Positions 26,141-34,343 of a stretch of 46,450 nucleotides of DNA are shown one piece after another (the first letter of the stretch is position 1; every line of letters starts with the position of its first letter). Under the pieces are notes generated by a model that was given only the letters and a program-made list of their open reading frames with translations, ran no database searches and had not been told where the DNA came from. A program made the position numbers and the translations under genes. The DNA comes from Candidatus Saccharibacteria bacterium RIFCSPHIGHO2_12_FULL_44_22 (GTDB lineage: Bacteria > Patescibacteriota > Saccharimonadia > Saccharimonadales > Saccharimonadaceae): contig MGCS01000002.1 of assembly GCA_001790515.1 (NCBI GenBank), positions 1,784-48,233 of the forward strand, written 5' to 3'.

Positions 26141-26173
26141 TATAAAGCAAACACCTTAAACAGCCTACATCTC

Positions 26174-26211
26174 ATACCTCTATCAACGCATGATGGAGGT
26201 ATATTTGTTTT
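26174..26211 (+). terminator. Terminator of the 44-codon transcription unit
   Basis: ATACCTCTATCA pairs with TGATGGAGGTAT (26174-26185 with 26191-26202, one G-U), followed by ATTTGTTTT. Confidence 0.85.
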
Positions 26212-26238
26212 ACCCACACATTAACATACTTATCCACT
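26210..26238 (+). promoter_or_regulatory. Paired 9-mers (DnaA-box-like), second copy
   Basis: TTACCCACA (26210-26218) and TTATCCACT (26230-26238) start 20 nt apart, about two helical turns as in the first copy, and lie just before the NrdR-like gene. Candidate operator or DnaA site pair. Confidence 0.5.
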
Positions 26239-26272
26239 AGCATTTTATATAGCTGTATGACAATATATAGTC

Positions 26273-26716
26273 ATGATATGTATTAATTCACCGAACGAAC
26301 CGACAAAAGTAATTAATTCGCGGTCAAGCAAAACCGCTCCTATCGTTTGGAGGCGTCGACAAGGTCTTAAAAGTGGAGTTGTCTTCACAACCTACGAACG
26401 TCCGGCGCTGGCTGAAAATAAGAAAATTCAACTAATCGATGGATCTACCTCGACCTTCAATCTAGGGAAACTACTGCTTAGTATCGCTCGTTCTTTCAGC
26501 CACAGTCCGAATGCGGCTCAATACGATAGCCTGTGGCTAGCCCAGACAGTCGAAGATGCATTATCAATGAATGACCAAAAACTTACCCCATCTATAATCA
26601 CTGAAAAAACATATCAAACTCTAAAGCGTTTTGACGAATTAGCAGCAATCCAATACGCAGCCAAACACCACCTTATAACAACCGTTAGAAAACGCGGACG
26701 CCCTTCTTTCAATTGA
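26273..26716 (+). CDS. NrdR-like regulator with degenerate zinc ribbon
   Basis: A 147-residue protein that aligns along its length with NrdR, the ATP/dATP-sensing repressor of ribonucleotide reductase genes. The N-terminal part keeps the NrdR spacing and signature (VINSR, WRRRQ, FTTYERP), but of the four zinc-binding cysteines only C3 remains; the others are S6, G31 and S34. The ATP-cone follows (IQLIDGSTSTFNLGKLLLSI to about residue 135) and looks intact, ending RFDELAAIQYAAKHHLI. The start is set by the NrdR N-terminus and has no good ribosome binding site. Without zinc it may bind DNA differently, work through a partner, or have lost DNA binding. The paired motif just upstream suggests autoregulation. 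nrd genes are not in the window. Confidence 0.8.
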   Translation: MICINSPNEPTKVINSRSSKTAPIVWRRRQGLKSGVVFTTYERPALAENKKIQLIDGSTSTFNLGKLLLSIARSFSHSPNAAQYDSLWLAQTVEDALSMNDQKLTPSIITEKTYQTLKRFDELAAIQYAAKHHLITTVRKRGRPSFN

Positions 26717-26724
26717 AAAGGCAA

Positions 26725-28374
26725 TCAATGCTTTTTGTGTGACTTTGGTGCGATTGCGCTAACAGTTGCCTTCTCGGTAACGTCAAATTTATCATAATAA
26801 CGACCGAGTAGAAGTGCAGTCTGCGCCGTGTATGCAGATGCCGCGCTATATAAAATACCGGTCACCGGCATGAGAAACCATTGCAATACCATCCATATAT
26901 TACGACGCTTCTTGTAGCGAGCCGGGCGAGGCGGAAGCATCTTAAATGTCAAAAATACCATAATGAAAATTCCGATCATTGCAACGCGCTGCACCCCACT
27001 AATAACCTCGGGCAACTGATGTGCAGCAATGCTACGTGCCGCCTCGCTATTGATCAGCAACGGAATCCAGCCCCCTACGGCTACAAGTATTGCAACACTC
27101 GCAAGAGTAACGTGGCTATCAATAAGACGAATCAGGCGCGCAAGACCCCCAAAAAGCGGAACAGTTCGACGGCTTGAGAGCACTCTCGTTGCCACGTACG
27201 GGACATCGGAGGCGCCATACGCCCATCTACGCAATTGAATAAATTGTGCCTTAAGCGTTCTCCTGTACGTATCTGAAAGTACCGCATCTTGATAAATTGG
27301 CACCATAATTGGAGTGACAGCATAGTCGCCTCTGAAATGAAAATAACTCCTCCAATACTGATGTCCGTCCTCAACGATCGTTCGGGTACTCCAAAAATCC
27401 ATCTCAACGAGCGCATCCATCGGCTGGGAGTGAGACGCAAAGTTTCGTAACGTATGCGGGCGCATTGAACTGATAATATTCCAAAACGAATTGCCCGTTG
27501 CAAGTACTCGCATTGGCGCTGGAGCATCCCAAATGTTGTTAAGAAAAAGTGAAATAGGCTGATATGATAAACGCTTACGATCTAAATGGACAATATATTC
27601 ATACGTAACATAGTCAAAATACTCCTTATGGGGTCTGTTGTCACTGTCAAGTGTTGTTATTATGACATCTTTATATGCAATACGTTGTTTTTCAAACCAC
27701 GCTTGTAAAAATTTGCCCGCATACGTTATATTCCCACCTTTGCCGACGACCTCACCCGCTATATCCTTAGGGTGTTTGACAAGATGAAACGCCTTAAAGG
27801 ATTTTTCATATCTACGTTTTAAAAGTTGAGCTGTGTCTTCCATCTGCTTTCCGCCACGCTCTTCGTAGGCAATTACTACTATCATTTGTTGATTATTATA
27901 GGCTGTAGTAGCTACAGACTGCAATGTCGGCTCGAGAACATCAATCGACTCATTATATGCGGCAATAATGACTGCATTATAGAGTGACGATGGTCGTGGA
28001 TAGAGTTCCGGCTGCTTTAAAATAGACTTGATATTCTCTACATGCTCTACACGACCAAATGACCCTCCATGACTAAGTTGGGATGACTCCATGCCATCAA
28101 TTGCATGTTCAAGATCTACAAGGCGTGCGTGCCAATCGACCTTCTGGGCAGCAACTAGGTTACGGTGTCCCTTGATTGTATGAAACGCTATGCCTATAGC
28201 CTTAATAAGAGTAGTGATGATAACCAACATCAGATACACGGCGGCGTAGAGTGGATCTATAAGTGACAACACCAATAACAAAATGATCGCACCGTAGCTC
28301 AGGAGCGCCGGAACCATTTCAAAAAATCTATACAAAAATGATCGTTTGCCGAGCGGTATATCAAGCGTTTGCAT
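26725..28374 (-). CDS. Membrane glycosyltransferase family 2 protein
   Basis: A 549-residue protein with two N-terminal membrane helices (about 18-60), a cytoplasmic GT-A domain (VIIAAYNESIDVLEPTLQSV, then TTLDSDNRP as the DXD-like site, and QLRRWAYGASD as the QxxRW motif), and four or more C-terminal helices. This is the processive or cellulose-synthase-like GT2 layout. It probably builds or exports a surface polysaccharide; the sugar is unknown. The frame is open to 28452, but ATG 28374 lies 2 nt after the stop of the upstream gene and gives the normal N-terminus. The C-terminus faces the NrdR-like gene 9 nt away with no visible terminator between them. Confidence 0.88.
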   Translation of the reverse strand: MQTLDIPLGKRSFLYRFFEMVPALLSYGAIILLLVLSLIDPLYAAVYLMLVIITTLIKAIGIAFHTIKGHRNLVAAQKVDWHARLVDLEHAIDGMESSQLSHGGSFGRVEHVENIKSILKQPELYPRPSSLYNAVIIAAYNESIDVLEPTLQSVATTAYNNQQMIVVIAYEERGGKQMEDTAQLLKRRYEKSFKAFHLVKHPKDIAGEVVGKGGNITYAGKFLQAWFEKQRIAYKDVIITTLDSDNRPHKEYFDYVTYEYIVHLDRKRLSYQPISLFLNNIWDAPAPMRVLATGNSFWNIISSMRPHTLRNFASHSQPMDALVEMDFWSTRTIVEDGHQYWRSYFHFRGDYAVTPIMVPIYQDAVLSDTYRRTLKAQFIQLRRWAYGASDVPYVATRVLSSRRTVPLFGGLARLIRLIDSHVTLASVAILVAVGGWIPLLINSEAARSIAAHQLPEVISGVQRVAMIGIFIMVFLTFKMLPPRPARYKKRRNIWMVLQWFLMPVTGILYSAASAYTAQTALLLGRYYDKFDVTEKATVSAIAPKSHKKH

Positions 28375-28376
28375 GA

Positions 28377-28754
28377 TTATGTAAGTGATGCGACTTTCAG
28401 AACTTGGTACAAGACAGAAATAGCGACGAACATCACAACTACTCCCATCCACGCAAATGGAATTGCAAGCGCGCGACCTTTGTGCATAAATATTTTACAT
28501 GCGAGTGCACCATACACAATTGCATTCACCAGACCAAATACAACAAATCCTACGAGATAAAACCACTTATCTCGATAGAAGTTAGTCGTACCGAAGGCGG
28601 AATAGTGTGTCACCACCTGAAGTTCACTTGGCCTTAGGCTGACTGTAATATAAATGCAGAATATGATGCTTATCGTAACGAGACAAGCTAGTACAACCAT
28701 AAGATGGCGATCACTCGTTATGTCTTTGATGAGTTGGTTGAATGTTAATTTCAT
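28377..28754 (-). CDS. Small three-helix membrane protein
   Basis: A 125-residue protein with three membrane helices (about 18-38, 65-87 and 96-118). It has no recognised domain. It lies 2 nt upstream of the glycosyltransferase, so the two are translated together and may form one complex. I recall similar small proteins in Saccharibacteria but no function. Confidence 0.75.
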   Translation of the reverse strand: MKLTFNQLIKDITSDRHLMVVLACLVTISIIFCIYITVSLRPSELQVVTHYSAFGTTNFYRDKWFYLVGFVVFGLVNAIVYGALACKIFMHKGRALAIPFAWMGVVVMFVAISVLYQVLKVASLT

Positions 28755-28816
28755 AATGAATGTACGGGATGCGTCCCTTCTATTTATTGCTAAATCACAG
28801 ATACGATACTTCGTCG

Positions 28817-28892
28817 TGGAGCCGCTGACCGGATTTGAACCGGTGGCCTACGCTTTACGAAAGCGCCGCTCTACCAGCTGAGCTACAGCGGC
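28817..28892 (-). tRNA. tRNA-Thr (anticodon CGU)
   Basis: Acceptor GCCGCTG/CAGCGGC, D arm GCTC-GAGC, anticodon arm GCGCT-TTCGTAA-AGCGT with CGT at 34-36, T arm ACCGG-TTCAAAT-CCGGT, discriminator T and encoded CCA. 76 nt. It lies upstream of the membrane-protein and glycosyltransferase genes on the same strand. Confidence 0.96.
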
Positions 28893-28951
28893 ACATGTGC
28901 TTGTGAATAATTATATCAGTATGGATTAGAAAAGGAAACGATTTCAACCTG

Positions 28952-28980
28952 TTGCACAGAGGATATAAAACTGCTATCAT
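28952..28980 (+). promoter_or_regulatory. tRNA-Asp promoter
   Basis: TTGCAC (28952-28957), 17-nt spacer, TGC-TATCAT (28975-28980). Confidence 0.7.
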
Positions 28981-29002
28981 ACATAAAGCTTTATTAGCAT
29001 AC

Positions 29003-29080
29003 GGGCTCGTAGTGAAGTTGGCCTATCACGCCTCCCTGTCACGGAGGAGATCGCCGGTTCGAATCCGGTCGGGCCCGCCA
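29003..29080 (+). tRNA. tRNA-Asp (anticodon GUC)
   Basis: Acceptor GGGCTCG/CGGGCCC, anticodon arm CCTCC-CTGTCAC-GGAGG with GTC at 34-36, T arm GCCGG-TTCGAAT-CCGGT, discriminator G and encoded CCA. 78 nt. Confidence 0.96.
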
Positions 29081-29095
29081 AGAAAGTGTTTATAT

Positions 29096-29125
29096 AATAA
29101 AAAAGACCGTACGGTCTTTTTTATT
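29096..29125 (+). terminator. Terminator after tRNA-Asp
   Basis: A 30-bp perfect palindrome centred on GACCGTACGGTC, whose 3' arm ends in TTTTTTATT. Confidence 0.9.
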
Positions 29126-29193
29126 TACTCTCAGTGGATATACGTGGTACAATATCGTTATCAGTACATCTGTAAACAAACAACAAAAATAGC

Positions 29194-31077
29194 ATGACAA
29201 AACCAAAACAATTCTTATCGCTTATATTCACCTTTATGTTGGTGTTTTCTTTGGTGTCTACTCATCAGGTTTCAGCAGCCACTTCAAGCATTTCGCTCTC
29301 TCCCAGCTCACAACAGCTTACTAAAGGTGCTAGCTTTAGTATCCAAGTTAGAGCTAGCTCCGATTATATCGGATTCGTAACCTCTACCACGTCAGGCACA
29401 CTTAATTTCCCCGCTACACTCCTAAGGGCAACAGCTACATCGGTTAGCGGCAGCGCATATCCAAATATGACCGCAACTGTCAACAATACAAATGGTACAA
29501 TAACATTTAATGGCTCAAAAGCACCGTCTCCATCTGGCGAATTTCTACTGTTTACTATTACGTTTTTGACACTTAACGGCGGATCCGCAAAACCCTCCTT
29601 CTCATCAAACACAGTCGTGAACTATAGCAACTACAATCAAGTGGCGCCCACTAAGTCAGGAGGCACTTATACTATTACCGTTCCAACTTGCCCTGCAGGG
29701 CAAGTTGGAACGCCCCCTAACTGCACCACTCCGACCCCGACTCCTACGCCCACTCCAACGCCGACCCCGACTCCTACGCCCACTCCAACGCCGACACAGC
29801 CTCAGTCGAGCACTCCACAAGCGAGCGAGTCTACCTCAATACCCGAAGACATAACACCACCAATTATAGAGACAGATGATACAACGCCTACTCAAATAGA
29901 TGCAGGAGACCTGTCAATTAAGGATGTCTCCGCGACGACAACTCGCAATGAGAACTCACTCACATGGAAGACATCCTTACCGAATGTAGTGTCGGAACTG
30001 TTCTATGGAACATCGCGTGCTAAAAAAGACACCTTTAGCACAGTAACGAAGAAAGATGACACGACTTCGGCAACTAATTTTGAAAATTTATCACCGGGAA
30101 CTCGCTATTATTACACAATAACATCCTACGAGGCCGCAACACCGGATAAAAAAGCAAGCTACGAAGGCGCCTTTACCACTCGTGGATATCCGGTAATTGT
30201 TTACATTACAAGTAATAAAAAAGAAAGTGCAAATGCCCAGCTTGCAGTTGACGGCCAAACCTATAAAGCCAATAACAATGGCATGGTGAAATTAGAGTTG
30301 TCGGATAAAACATACGATGCAACTATCACACTATTAGATGCAACAATTAAAAAAGTGTCGATTCCGGTCATGAAAAAAACTATTCCTACAAACAATACCG
30401 AGCCAGAGAGTCAAGTTTTTCGCTTTGATGTCGCCAGTGCCCAAACAGGCTCGTCCACCACCAATCTTAGTTCATTGATCGGGCCACTAGTTATCGGTGC
30501 TGTCGCTGTTGCTTTAATAGGTGGAGGTGGCATATTTTTTCTTATATATCGAAGGAGAAAACTAGAACAAACGGTCAGTCCCTTGCCTGTCAGTACAGAC
30601 TACTTGTGGCAAACAAAACCGAGTGTTCATGATTCCTATACCGAAACACCTGCTAGCCAATTTGAGCAACCTATACCAGCGAAAATGAACCCTGACGAAC
30701 AAGAGTATACTGCAGTTACATCAGTTGAACAAAAACCTGTATCAGACGAAACAGGTCAAGAATATAACGATGATTTAAATACAACTGATGGAATAAAAGG
30801 TGTTAATAATACTACAAATATATCAGAACCAGAGATGCCTGATATGTGGGACGCCCCTCAGCAGCAGATTGAAGTTAATACAGTCACTCCTCAAATTTTA
30901 CAGACGCCTAACGCCTTACCTCAATTAACAGAAAACAATACAACTTCGACCACCCTGTCAGCGGAGAGTGTGCCTAATGGGAATTACCAATATGATTCTG
31001 ATCAGGCAGAGATTAGCATCGCGCATCCTCTTAAAACACAGTCAACAGAAGATGGAATTGAGGGCAAGCTCGCATGA
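29194..31077 (+). CDS. Stalked surface protein: cohesin-like head, Pro-Thr linker, FN3, TM
   Basis: A 627-residue secreted protein anchored in the membrane. Signal peptide 1-28 (cleavage near VSA-AT). Cohesin-like beta sandwich about 30-165 (ISLSPSSQQLTKGASFSIQV; LNFPATLLRA; GTITFNGSKAP). Then CPAGQVGTPPNC and a (Pro-Thr)n stalk, an FN3-like domain about 245-330, a carboxypeptidase-regulatory-like domain about 330-390, a membrane helix about 430-452 and an acidic cytoplasmic tail of about 170 residues. Cohesin domains bind proteins or carbohydrates, so an adhesion or host-contact role is plausible but inferred. The long cytoplasmic tail is unusual for an adhesin and hints at signalling or anchoring. 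Its stop overlaps the next start (ATGA). Start ATG lies 41 nt after a weak TACAAT box. Confidence 0.85.
   Translation: MTKPKQFLSLIFTFMLVFSLVSTHQVSAATSSISLSPSSQQLTKGASFSIQVRASSDYIGFVTSTTSGTLNFPATLLRATATSVSGSAYPNMTATVNNTNGTITFNGSKAPSPSGEFLLFTITFLTLNGGSAKPSFSSNTVVNYSNYNQVAPTKSGGTYTITVPTCPAGQVGTPPNCTTPTPTPTPTPTPTPTPTPTPTPTQPQSSTPQASESTSIPEDITPPIIETDDTTPTQIDAGDLSIKDVSATTTRNENSLTWKTSLPNVVSELFYGTSRAKKDTFSTVTKKDDTTSATNFENLSPGTRYYYTITSYEAATPDKKASYEGAFTTRGYPVIVYITSNKKESANAQLAVDGQTYKANNNGMVKLELSDKTYDATITLLDATIKKVSIPVMKKTIPTNNTEPESQVFRFDVASAQTGSSTTNLSSLIGPLVIGAVAVALIGGGGIFFLIYRRRKLEQTVSPLPVSTDYLWQTKPSVHDSYTETPASQFEQPIPAKMNPDEQEYTAVTSVEQKPVSDETGQEYNDDLNTTDGIKGVNNTTNISEPEMPDMWDAPQQQIEVNTVTPQILQTPNALPQLTENNTTSTTLSAESVPNGNYQYDSDQAEISIAHPLKTQSTEDGIEGKLA
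29679..29712. repeat. 34-bp perfect palindrome inside a coding sequence
   Basis: The left arm CGTTCCAACTTGCCCTG (29679-29695) is followed at once by its exact reverse complement, centred on CTGCAG. It encodes VPTCPAGQVGT at the border between head domain and stalk, and has no loop. Confidence 0.92.
29731..29790 (+). repeat. Pro-Thr stalk minisatellite, two identical 30-bp units
   Basis: Two exact 30-bp units starting CCGACCCCGACTCCTACGCC, followed by a partial unit. The same unit, differing at one base, recurs in the neighbouring paralog at 31561-31650. Confidence 0.92.
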
Positions 31078-32666
31078 AGTTCTTCTCGCTCATAAATAAA
31101 CACCTCACTTCATTGCTATGCGTGTTTGTGTTAGTATGCTCGCTTATCACAATTCATACTACTTATGCCGCAGGCAATACCCTCTACATAACGCCAAACT
31201 CCTCACAGGTCACAACTGGAGGAACATTCAGCGTAAATGTACGAGGCTACGTCGAGGCAGCGTCCGGCAGCACAGGTAACGTATCAGGCGCGCTCACATA
31301 TCCTCAAAATCTTTTAACAGTACTTGATACATCGACAAACGGAAGCAATTATAATAATCCGACTATATCTCGGAATGCAGGCGCAATTGGTTTTAGCGGC
31401 ACACAGAACCCAGGGCCAACAGGTCAAGTTCAAATATTCTCTGTAACTTTTAGAGCAACCGCAGCCGGGACGGCAACACTTGGCTTTGGAAGCAACAGCA
31501 CAATCAATCAGTCAGCCACTAATCGAAACACTGCCACATACACTATTACTAGTCCGACTCCTACGCCCACTCCAACACCGACCCCGACTCCTACGCCCAC
31601 TCCAACACCGACCCCGACTCCTACGCCCACTCCAACACCGACCCCGACTCCTACGCCCACCGAACCTACCGAACCAACTACAGAGGATAGCGTAACAACG
31701 GTTGACCCAACTGGCCTCGTAAACTCCGTAACCATCGAACCATCCTATACTACAGCGATAATCACCTGGAAGCTAAAGGCGACTGGCGGATCTGCAGAGC
31801 TGTTATATGGTACATCGAGTGACGAAATAACGACAAAAACAGAAACTAAAAAGGGAGAAGATGGCGTCTACACGAGTACACTCAAAGATCTACTACCCGG
31901 GGCACGATACTATTTTGTCGTCAACGGAACCGGAGATGATGGAAAAACAAGCTCATATAGCGCAGTAATAGTAACCCGTGGATACCCTGTTAGACTGATC
32001 GTCACCGAAGGTGGAGTCCCGTCGTCAAGTGCAAAGATAAAGATCGGACAACAAAGTTATGCAACAAGTAAGGATGGTACTGTTAACCTCTCACTCGGTG
32101 AAGGAAAATATACAGGAACCGTCACAACAACAAGTTCATCACAATCAGTTACTTTTGAGGTAAAAAAGAAAGAGATCCCTGCCAATGGTGATGCTCCTGA
32201 ACTGCAAACATATCCGTTTGAATTACCGGCTGCAGCCGCACTCGTACCAGGAACGTCATTCTCTTGGCTGGGATTCATCGGTGTTCTAGCTGGTGGTGTC
32301 GCTATTGTGGTCATAGGACTCCTCGTGTTTTTTGCGATCAGAAGGCGTCAATATGAATCAATTAATAGTTTTGGAAATAGCCAGACAGTCGTTATTGAAG
32401 ATGGCTACAACTGGAGAGAGCACATAGCCGAACCGTCGATGCCTTCGGCAGACACAAACACGCAAACAGACAATCCCCCGACATACTTCCCGCCGGCTCC
32501 ACCCGTACCCCCAATGCCCCTAAGTAGTCAACCCTACACATCGACGACGCCTCACTCATCTATGTATCTTGATGATGAAGAACCTAAGGATATGTTCGAA
32601 ATAGCAAAAGAGCGGGAAACTAACCCCACTCCCAGTGATTCCTCGCAATCTCCGTACCCTCGCTAG
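31074..32666 (+). CDS. Second stalked cohesin-like surface protein (paralog)
   Basis: A 530-residue paralog of the preceding gene with the same order: signal peptide 1-32 (TYA-AG), cohesin-like head about 33-160 (LYITPNSSQVTTGGTFSVNV; GALTYPQNLL; AGAIGFSG), a longer (Pro-Thr)n stalk about 162-200, an FN3-like domain about 215-300, a regulatory-like beta domain, a membrane helix about 400-423 and a Pro-rich cytoplasmic tail. The heads differ clearly while the stalk DNA is almost identical, as expected after tandem duplication with stalk repeats exchanging. The start overlaps the previous stop as ATGA, so both are made together. The last 4 nt overlap the convergent sod gene, without a visible terminator. 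Confidence 0.85.
   Translation: MKFFSLINKHLTSLLCVFVLVCSLITIHTTYAAGNTLYITPNSSQVTTGGTFSVNVRGYVEAASGSTGNVSGALTYPQNLLTVLDTSTNGSNYNNPTISRNAGAIGFSGTQNPGPTGQVQIFSVTFRATAAGTATLGFGSNSTINQSATNRNTATYTITSPTPTPTPTPTPTPTPTPTPTPTPTPTPTPTPTPTPTEPTEPTTEDSVTTVDPTGLVNSVTIEPSYTTAIITWKLKATGGSAELLYGTSSDEITTKTETKKGEDGVYTSTLKDLLPGARYYFVVNGTGDDGKTSSYSAVIVTRGYPVRLIVTEGGVPSSSAKIKIGQQSYATSKDGTVNLSLGEGKYTGTVTTTSSSQSVTFEVKKKEIPANGDAPELQTYPFELPAAAALVPGTSFSWLGFIGVLAGGVAIVVIGLLVFFAIRRRQYESINSFGNSQTVVIEDGYNWREHIAEPSMPSADTNTQTDNPPTYFPPAPPVPPMPLSSQPYTSTTPHSSMYLDDEEPKDMFEIAKERETNPTPSDSSQSPYPR
31561..31650 (+). repeat. Pro-Thr stalk minisatellite, three identical 30-bp units
   Basis: Three exact 30-bp units starting CTACGCCCACTCCAACACCG, flanked by partial units from 31554 to about 31660. 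Copy number can change in frame by slippage, adding or removing ten residues per unit. Confidence 0.93.
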
Positions 32667-33256
32667 ATATCTCTACGCCCAGCTACGAAGTTCCAATCCA
32701 CAACATTCCACCATGCTTGCACATAATCATCTCGCTTGTTTTTATAGTCGAGATAGTAAGCATGCTCCCATACATCCAAACCGAGTAACGGTGCATCACC
32801 GCCACTCATAAGTGGATTATCTTGATTAGCCGTCGTGATAATATCAAGATTAGGCTGTAGCCATACCCAGCCACTCCCAAAGACACTAAGTGACTTAGCG
32901 CTAAATGCGTCCACAAATTGCTGGAATGAACCGTATTTATCCTCAATGTCTTTTGCTAGCGCACCCGTTGGCTCGCCCCCGCCATCTGGAGACATCCACT
33001 GCCAAAACAGTGTATGATTCAAATGACCGCCTCCATTATTGCGAACCGCTTGCTGCACCGTATCAGGTAGGCTATCGAGCTCGGCAAGAAGACTCTCAAG
33101 AGGTCGTTCACGCAATGCCGGAGCATCATCAATGGCTTTATTTAACTTATCAACATATGTTTGATGATGCTTATCGTGGTGCAGTTTCATAATATCGGCA
33201 CTGATATAGCTTCCAAGAGCATCATATCCATACTTTAACTCAGGTACTGTATACAT
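32663..33256 (-). CDS. sodA: Superoxide dismutase, Mn/Fe type
   Basis: A 197-residue cytoplasmic enzyme (no signal peptide) that converts superoxide to peroxide and oxygen. Metal ligands are H26 (KLHHDKHH), H81 (GGGHLNHTLFW), D161 and H165 (DVWEHAYY). GGGHLNH and NQDNPLM favour the Mn-type over the Fe-type. AAAAGGAGG precedes the ATG, one of the strongest ribosome sites in the window, so high expression is likely. It is the last gene of a tRNA-Arg, PH-domain, SurA, sod run. For an oxygen-exposed, probably fermentative epibiont this gives protection against host or environmental oxidants. Confidence 0.96.
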   Translation of the reverse strand: MYTVPELKYGYDALGSYISADIMKLHHDKHHQTYVDKLNKAIDDAPALRERPLESLLAELDSLPDTVQQAVRNNGGGHLNHTLFWQWMSPDGGGEPTGALAKDIEDKYGSFQQFVDAFSAKSLSVFGSGWVWLQPNLDIITTANQDNPLMSGGDAPLLGLDVWEHAYYLDYKNKRDDYVQAWWNVVDWNFVAGRRDI

Positions 33257-33275
33257 GTAACCTCCTTTTAATTGA

Positions 33276-34343
33276 CTACTGCGACGGAATTGACTGCGCT
33301 TGAATCTCGGGAATCGTTATATATTCTTTTATTTTGCCCTGAGCGTGTAATTGCTTTACCTTTGAATCAAATGCCGTAAGGGAAATTTTTATATACGCGT
33401 AGCTGACACGGGAGTCATTGTCGACATCTAGTAGCTTGACGATATAGTACCCATCGCCAGTCGTTGACTTAAATGGCTGCGACATCTCTCCTTTTTGTAA
33501 TTTCGCGGCAGTAGCAGCACGCCCACCATCCCTATTTGTCCTAGGAACAAAGGGCTCCACTCCTGACAGTATCTTGCTCGCGCCATCACTCTCTATAGCA
33601 GCAGCTGCCTTGTCAAAATCTTTATCTTTGTCAGCGGCAAGCGCAGCTACAACTTTATCGCGCTGCGCTGTTGCAAGTGAATCAATCTTATATGCCACCT
33701 CCTGCTTCAAGAGCTGGCGTTCAGTTATACCCCTCACCTCTTGTGAGTTCAAGTTAAATAGATCGAGTGTAGTTGCATCGTACGTTTCTTTTGACGCAAC
33801 TCCATCGCGTGATTGGCGCTGCTGATTTAATGCGTCGTCAACCTGTTTTGTCGTAATGGAAATATTTTGCTCTCGCGCGACCTTGGCCGCATATGCATCT
33901 GAGATAGCGTTGTCGATCGATCGCCTCTGCTGATACTCCAGTTGCTTCTTGCTGTCGGCATTGTCTGTATTCAAACCTTCCTTTACCTGCAAGTAATGTA
34001 TCTGCGAGCGGTATGCAACAAGATAATTGCTATATGCAACAGACTCACCGTCCACTACCGCAACTGGAAGCGGTACAACCTTGGTAATTCTATAAAAAAA
34101 TGTAGAACTGTTTTGCTGAGGATACAACTGCCACCAAACAAATAATACAATTAATACAAGCGCACCTATGCTAATCAAAATCGTATTAAACACAAGTCGA
34201 TGACGCGCATATTGTACAGGATATTTAAAGCGTCGCCCACCAGCGAGAATCCGCTCACGGTGCTCTGCGACTGTTTCGTTCGTAATACGAGCCGGCTTTT
34301 GATCCGCTTGTTTCTTGCGTTTTAAGCGTGGAAGTTTTTTCAT
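33276..34343 (-). CDS. SurA/PrsA-like membrane-anchored peptidyl-prolyl isomerase
   Basis: A 355-residue protein. A basic cytoplasmic N-terminus is followed by one membrane helix (about 53-72), a SurA_N-like chaperone domain (about 95-225, with NYLVAYRSQI and DNAISDAYAAKVAREQNI) and a parvulin-type PpiC domain (about 240-330, with KGEMSQPFKSTTGDGYYIVKLLD). It should help fold proteins outside the membrane, such as pilins or the stalked surface proteins; the clients are inferred. The start overlaps the stop of the PH-domain gene as ATGA. Confidence 0.85.
   Translation of the reverse strand: MKKLPRLKRKKQADQKPARITNETVAEHRERILAGGRRFKYPVQYARHRLVFNTILISIGALVLIVLFVWWQLYPQQNSSTFFYRITKVVPLPVAVVDGESVAYSNYLVAYRSQIHYLQVKEGLNTDNADSKKQLEYQQRRSIDNAISDAYAAKVAREQNISITTKQVDDALNQQRQSRDGVASKETYDATTLDLFNLNSQEVRGITERQLLKQEVAYKIDSLATAQRDKVVAALAADKDKDFDKAAAAIESDGASKILSGVEPFVPRTNRDGGRAATAAKLQKGEMSQPFKSTTGDGYYIVKLLDVDNDSRVSYAYIKISLTAFDSKVKQLHAQGKIKEYITIPEIQAQSIPSQ

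Noticed and set aside
29731-31650. CRISPR array
   Set aside because: Repeats are contiguous 30-bp coding units without spacers, in frame with Pro-Thr codons.
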